A stretch of 64,000 nucleotides of DNA, taken from positions 31,445 to 95,444 of the forward strand of contig CAYLRO010000006.1 of NCBI GenBank assembly GCA_964386635.1, in the 5' to 3' direction. The position numbers and the translations under genes were made by a program. The notes below the pieces were generated by a model. It worked only from the letters and a program-made list of their open reading frames with translations, did not search any database and was not told where the DNA came from. Source of the stretch: Sabulitectum sp964386635. Its GTDB lineage: Bacteria > Fermentibacterota > Fermentibacteria > Fermentibacterales > JCC-6. Positions 60,122-64,000 of the stretch are shown piece by piece; within the stretch, counting starts at the first letter, position 1, and each line of letters starts with the position of its first letter.

Positions 60122-60644
60122 TGGAACAAAGCCCGTACTCAGAAAAAATTCTGCGGTAGGCCTCTGTCTTTGCAGCCAGAGACATACTGAACATTGCCGG
60201 TGAAGGTGATGGAAGAGGAACGAGATCAGCTTCACCGGAGTCTCTGAAGTGCTTCAGGAAAATGTTCATCACACCTGTACCTGTGAAGAACACTGCTCTT
60301 ACCGGATTCTCCCACAATATTCCTTCAATCGCATCTGTATTGTAAACTCTGTTCTTCAAACTTCTGTCCAGGTTGGACCTGGCAATTCTGTCACAGGAGA
60401 GTATCACATCTGCAACAGCCATTTCCAGCCTCTGAAACAGTTCTTCCCTGTCCTGCCTTGATACAAGACAGGTGTCTGGAAAGAGAAGGCTCAGAATTGG
60501 CCAGAACTGATTTCCGGGAGCAGAGTAGTACCAGTCTCCCTGACCTGGATCCGGCAGGAAAGAGTGTCGGCCGGGGAAGCTCCCCAGCAGCATGAATCTG
60601 CAGCTGTCTGGTACAAACGGGCTGAAAGGGTGATATTCTCTCAT
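60108..60644 (-). CDS. Uracil/hypoxanthine-DNA glycosylase (MUG/TIGR04274-like)
   Basis: A 178-residue uracil-DNA glycosylase superfamily protein. FMLLGSFPGRHSF at residues 18-30 is the active-site loop, YYSAPGNQFWPILSLLFP follows, and LPSPSPAMFSMSLAAK is the late motif. The length and motifs fit the DNA-deoxyinosine glycosylase/Mug-like group. I start at ATG 60644, which lacks a ribosome site but has TATATT seven bases upstream, suggesting a leaderless message; a longer frame would overlap the divergent CorA gene. Confidence 0.85.
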   Translation of the reverse strand: MREYHPFSPFVPDSCRFMLLGSFPGRHSFLPDPGQGDWYYSAPGNQFWPILSLLFPDTCLVSRQDREELFQRLEMAVADVILSCDRIARSNLDRSLKNRVYNTDAIEGILWENPVRAVFFTGTGVMNIFLKHFRDSGEADLVPLPSPSPAMFSMSLAAKTEAYRRIFSEYGLCSIRGT

Positions 60645-60672
60645 TGAAGTAAATATATAACTGGAGGAAACA

Positions 60673-61659
60673 ATGAACACTGCGAGGATGGATGTACTGA
60701 ACTTCACTCCTGAGCACCTGGAAGAGTGGCCTGACTGCACCGTTGAGAATGCCGGAAAACTTACCCGACAGGATTCGATAACCTGGATCAATGTAACGGG
60801 AGTCCGCGACCATGATCTTATATACGGCCTGGGGAGAGAATTATCTCTTCACCCCCTTACCAGTGAAGACATACTGAGCACAGGCCAGAGGCCTAAAGTT
60901 GAGGAATTCAACGGCTACATTTTTATGGTTATGAAGATGCTGGAGTTCTGCAGGAAGGAGAGAGACATTGATGTTGAACATGTCAGCCTGATTGTGGGAA
61001 AAGGATTCCTGATTTCTTTTCAGGAACGAGAGGGAGACGTATTCGATTCAGTCAGAACCAGGATAAGAAAAGCAGGGGGTGTTGTGAGAGAAAAAGGCGC
61101 CGACTATCTGGCCTACCTGCTCATGGATTCTCTGGTGGATAGTTATTTCACAGCTCTTGAAGGTATCGGAGAACACCTTGAGATTGTTGAGAGCAGCATC
61201 ATCAACCATCCAATGCCATCTCAGGTATCGGAAATTCACCGGCTGAAAAAGTGCATTCTCACTCTCCGCAGAGCCGTCTGGCCATTGCGGGAAGAGATCA
61301 AATCTCTTGAGAACGGAGAATCCGAGCTTATAGAAGACGGAACAAGAACATACCTTCGCAACCTCTATGACCACACTATCCAGGTTATAGAAATGATAGA
61401 GATGCAGAGAGAGCTGCTTTCAGGAATGCACGACTCCTATCTGTCAAGCGTCAGCAACCGCATGAATGATATAATGAAGGTTCTGACTATCATCGCCACA
61501 GTCTTCATTCCCCTCACTTTCATCACAGGTCTCTACGGAATGAACTTCCGGTATATGCCTGAGTTAACCCGTGAATGGGCATATCCTGCAGTTCTCCTCC
61601 TGATGGTTCTCATGGCCGGCGCTATGATTCTATACTTCAAAAAGAAGAAGTGGTTCTGA
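60673..61659 (+). CDS. corA: CorA-type magnesium/cobalt transporter
   Basis: A 328-residue CorA: a large cytoplasmic domain (residues 1-260) with HPLTSEDILSTGQRPKVEE, long helix region, and two C-terminal membrane spans with the signature YGMNFRYMPEL (GMN) between them. Pentameric Mg2+ channel. GGAGGA six bases before ATG. Confidence 0.94.
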   Translation: MNTARMDVLNFTPEHLEEWPDCTVENAGKLTRQDSITWINVTGVRDHDLIYGLGRELSLHPLTSEDILSTGQRPKVEEFNGYIFMVMKMLEFCRKERDIDVEHVSLIVGKGFLISFQEREGDVFDSVRTRIRKAGGVVREKGADYLAYLLMDSLVDSYFTALEGIGEHLEIVESSIINHPMPSQVSEIHRLKKCILTLRRAVWPLREEIKSLENGESELIEDGTRTYLRNLYDHTIQVIEMIEMQRELLSGMHDSYLSSVSNRMNDIMKVLTIIATVFIPLTFITGLYGMNFRYMPELTREWAYPAVLLLMVLMAGAMILYFKKKKWF

Positions 61660-61762
61660 CAGAAAGTATTTCCAAAAAAGCATGCCGGATTAACGGAACG
61701 CTCTTTCCAGTGGTATTGTACAGGGCACAAAAAACCTTAAACAGAGGAATACAGAGAACCTG

Positions 61763-62671
61763 ATGAGAAAGAGCAGAAGCAAGTTCACCGTTTACCTTGG
61801 AACCATTGGGGCAATGTTCTTCTGGGGCATCTCCTTTGTATGGACCAAAATAGTATTTGAGTACTACGGCCCGTTCACAACGGTTCTTCTCAGACTGATC
61901 ATTTCTTCTGCACTTCTTACTGTCTATGCAAAAGTTTCCGGAACCGGTGAAAAAATAGAGAGAAGAGACTGGCCACTCTTTCTTCTGCTCTCCTTCCTGG
62001 AACCTTTCTGCTACTTCCTTGGGGAAAGCTTCGGGTTGATGCGTGTTTCCTCAACCCTGGCATCAATGATGATTGCTCTCATTCCGGTTCTCTCCCCTGT
62101 CTTCGCATACATCTTCCACAGGGAAAGACTTACAGCCATTAATATTACAGGCCTGCTTGTTTCATTTGCCGGTGTGGCTCTCTTCACAACAACCGGTGGT
62201 ACCGAGCTTAATGCTTCCCCTGCAGGACTGCTTCTCCTGCTCTTTGCTGTACTCTCCGGAATAGGATACAGTATCGTGGTGAAGAAGCTTGCCGGCAGAT
62301 ACCGCCCACTGACAATTGTCAGGATTCAGAACATGGTGGGAGGTCTCTATTTTCTCCCGTTCATGGCTGCATTTGAATGGAGGGAAACACTGTCTGCAAA
62401 TCCGCCGGCGAATGTAATCGCCAACCTTATCATGCTTGCGGTATTCGGTTCAAGTCTGGCTTTCATACTTGTAACAATTTCCATAAGGGAGCTTGGTATA
62501 GGGAAAACCAATGTCTTCACCAATATCATTCCCATTATCACGGCGATCAGTGCATACTTCCTTCTGGGAGAGGAATTCACAGAGAGAAAGATACTCGGGA
62601 TGGCCATAGTAATCTCCGGAATCTTCCTGGCACAGTTCAGGAAGAAAGTACTGGTTGTTCACGAGCGGTAA
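61763..62671 (+). CDS. DMT-family (EamA) transporter
   Basis: A 302-residue protein with ten membrane spans in two EamA repeats: GAMFFWGISFVWTKIVFEYY near residue 12 and SVVVKKL-like LSGIGYSIVVKKLAGRYRP in the second half, ending in VISGIFLAQFRKK. Such carriers export amino acids, metabolites or drugs; the substrate cannot be read. Starts without a strong ribosome site (GAGAACCTG). The next small gene follows 10 bases later. Confidence 0.87.
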   Translation: MRKSRSKFTVYLGTIGAMFFWGISFVWTKIVFEYYGPFTTVLLRLIISSALLTVYAKVSGTGEKIERRDWPLFLLLSFLEPFCYFLGESFGLMRVSSTLASMMIALIPVLSPVFAYIFHRERLTAINITGLLVSFAGVALFTTTGGTELNASPAGLLLLLFAVLSGIGYSIVVKKLAGRYRPLTIVRIQNMVGGLYFLPFMAAFEWRETLSANPPANVIANLIMLAVFGSSLAFILVTISIRELGIGKTNVFTNIIPIITAISAYFLLGEEFTERKILGMAIVISGIFLAQFRKKVLVVHER

Positions 62672-62681
62672 GGCAGGTAAC

Positions 62682-62993
62682 GTGGAAAGCATAAAAGTAA
62701 TCCTCCGGCTCACCGACACCCCTGAAGAATACTCTTTCAGAATTGACAGAAGGCAGAACCCGCCTGTCCTGCATATTCCGGGAGATTACCAGGGACCTGA
62801 TGTGTGCATTCCCTGCAAACCTGAACAGGTAAAATGGCTGAACGGCTTGAGCCATTTAATGAAGCCGCGATGGGACTGTCAGTGGGAATTCACTGCTGTG
62901 GAAACCTGCCGGGAATTCACCAGGTACCTTAAAGAAATGGAAATTAAGCAAAAAGCTGATCCTGATAAGCAGATACCCGGCAATATCAGCTGA
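62682..62993 (+). CDS. Hypothetical protein
   Basis: A 103-residue soluble protein (VESIKVILRLTDTPEEYSFR, LHIPGDYQGPDVCIPCKPEQ). GTG start with GCAGG just upstream, inside a few bases of the transporter stop, so co-translation is likely. A CIPC pair and WDCQWEF give three cysteines. Unknown family. Confidence 0.6.
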   Translation: MESIKVILRLTDTPEEYSFRIDRRQNPPVLHIPGDYQGPDVCIPCKPEQVKWLNGLSHLMKPRWDCQWEFTAVETCREFTRYLKEMEIKQKADPDKQIPGNIS

Positions 62994-63076
62994 CAGGAGC
63001 CATTGTAACAACACCTGGTCCCGTGGTTCCTGCATGAGATGCCCTGATAGGCTCTCTCACAATGAATGAAAGATTG

Positions 63077-63094
63077 TATAATATTGCAATATTA
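63077..63094 (+). promoter_or_regulatory. -10 box with overlapping 16-bp palindrome
   Basis: TATAAT (63077-63082) overlaps the perfect palindrome TAATATTGCAATATTA (63079-63094), 20 bases before the start codon. A dimeric repressor site over the promoter is the simplest reading. Confidence 0.5.
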
Positions 63095-63114
63095 CACCAG
63101 AGGAGCAGAGAACT

Positions 63115-64000
63115 ATGACCAGAACTGAAGCTGATTCCAGGGTTTCCGCAGTTACGGTTTACCAGGGCAGAGCGTTAATCACAAGGGAAGCGAAATTCAC
63201 TCTCAAACCTGGAGAGCACTCTCTTGTCTTCCCGGAACTTCCGGCAAACCTGGACAGGGATAGTCTGCAGGTAAAAGGCATGGGTGAAGCGGTTCTCGGC
63301 GGGTGCGTATTCGAAACTCAGCACTTTAAAGAGGATGTAAGCCAGCATGCCTCCACTCTTCTCAAGCGTCAGCAGGAACTCATGGATGAAGCAGCGGCAC
63401 TTGAGCTGAAGTTGAATCGTATTCAGGGTGAAAAAGCTTTTATTGAAAAGATTGCAGCCTGTGTTACCACACCGCAGCAGATTGAAAACAGTACAGGTCC
63501 TAAAACGAAGATATCTCCGGAATGTCTTAATGTAGCCACATGGAAAGATCTTACCGGTTTCTACAGAGAACGGCACAAAGCTGCGGATTCTGAGAAGCTT
63601 GAGATCGATAAAAGGAATCGTGATCTGAAGAAGGAGATGAAGATGATCTCCACAGAGCTTCAGGACCTGGGACACAGGGAAATCCGCTCCAGAGATATTG
63701 TCAGAGTGAATGTTACAAAAATGACAAGGGGAGAATTGACCCTGCATCTTTCATATACTGTTCCCGGTCCCTCCTGGAAGCCTGTCTACAACCTGAGGGC
63801 CACCAGCAACTCGAATAAGCTTCTCCTGGAGTATGATGCCATGGTAACCCAGGCCACGGGAGAAGACTGGGAAGATACAGAGTTGAAGCTCTCCACCGCC
63901 CGTATCAGCGTCTCGGGAACAATCCCCACCCTGGACCCGTGGCGGATCAATTTCTACCATCCTCCTGTCCCGCTGCCTGTCCGGTCAAATGAAAGAAAAA
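63115..64000 (+). CDS. DUF4139/mucoidy-inhibitor-like protein (partial, runs off end)
   Basis: The first 295 codons of a gene cut by the window edge. The beta-rich N-terminus AVTVYQGRALITREAKFTL is followed by a long helical coiled-coil part (residues 80-190) and by the C-terminal DUF4139 domain entry YTVPGPSWKPVYNLRATSN and ATGEDWEDTELKLSTA, which are family hallmarks. Such proteins (600-700 residues) are envelope-associated with unknown function. GGAGCAGAGAACT precedes the ATG. Confidence 0.88.
   Translation, partial: MTRTEADSRVSAVTVYQGRALITREAKFTLKPGEHSLVFPELPANLDRDSLQVKGMGEAVLGGCVFETQHFKEDVSQHASTLLKRQQELMDEAAALELKLNRIQGEKAFIEKIAACVTTPQQIENSTGPKTKISPECLNVATWKDLTGFYRERHKAADSEKLEIDKRNRDLKKEMKMISTELQDLGHREIRSRDIVRVNVTKMTRGELTLHLSYTVPGPSWKPVYNLRATSNSNKLLLEYDAMVTQATGEDWEDTELKLSTARISVSGTIPTLDPWRINFYHPPVPLPVRSNERK

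Overview
The window reads as a compact chromosome segment of a Gram-negative, anaerobic, fermentative bacterium, probably an uncultivated lineage near the FCB superphylum (Fermentibacterota-like is my best guess; there is no marker gene that settles it). Support: several secreted proteins end in type IX-like C-terminal sorting domains, pyruvate is handled by a full-length pyruvate:ferredoxin oxidoreductase, lysine/DAP synthesis uses an LL-diaminopimelate aminotransferase, and there is an anaerobe-type cluster of Mrp/MinD/NifX-like proteins. Genes are tightly packed, with many ATGA/GTGA/TAATG overlaps and frequent TTG or GTG starts. No rRNA, tRNA, CRISPR array, prophage or insertion sequence was seen. 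One run of 100 N (56161-56260) marks a scaffold join.

Layout. 28-1882: acyl-CoA carboxyltransferase plus biotin carrier. 2054-3924: a TPR lipoprotein whose 3' end is tandemly duplicated with hairpins, and an L,D-transpeptidase. 3927-19444: a 15.5-kb, 19-gene co-directional minus-strand run of housekeeping genes (mannose metabolism, NadA, MnmA, phosphoglycerate mutase, PurM, sugar kinase, ArgS, RsfS, GlmU-like, PanD, PanC, deoxynucleoside kinase, FolK, FolB, DapL). 19530-28079: a DinG/XPD-type helicase with an N-terminal nuclease-like domain, two paralogous secreted proteins sharing a 156-bp identical segment, a ChlI/ChlD-like AAA+/VWA pair, and two acetyltransferases. 28269-34686: aquaporin, MazEF-like toxin-antitoxin pair, TPR protein, FG-GAP protein, Glu-rich lipoprotein, RNase HIII, DUF3108 protein. 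34724-43642: glycosyltransferase, aminotransferase, radical SAM protein, AsnS, PFOR. 43722-48775: small secreted proteins, GH18 hydrolase, MATE transporter, NHL protein. 49007-49661: two RRM proteins with matching promoters, leaders and terminators. 49723-55200: a seven-gene orange-protein-like (ORP) Mrp/MinD/NifX operon with a sigma-54 promoter and its likely sigma-54 activator. 55299-64000: lipoprotein, membrane proteins, transporters, CorA, uracil-DNA glycosylase and a truncated DUF4139 gene.

The most interesting signal is two secreted-protein genes (44735-44166 and 32409-31210, minus strand), each with good start, Shine-Dalgarno and signal peptide, interrupted by a single in-frame UGA. 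Each UGA sits next to or in a short spacing from cysteine (CGS-UGA and UGA-Cys), and each is followed by a six-base-pair hairpin of identical geometry: apical CAGG at +22 to +25 and 3' arm ending at +32. UGA is a normal stop in many other genes here, so this looks like local recoding, most simply selenocysteine insertion in exported proteins. The alternative is two independent nonsense mutations or sequence errors.
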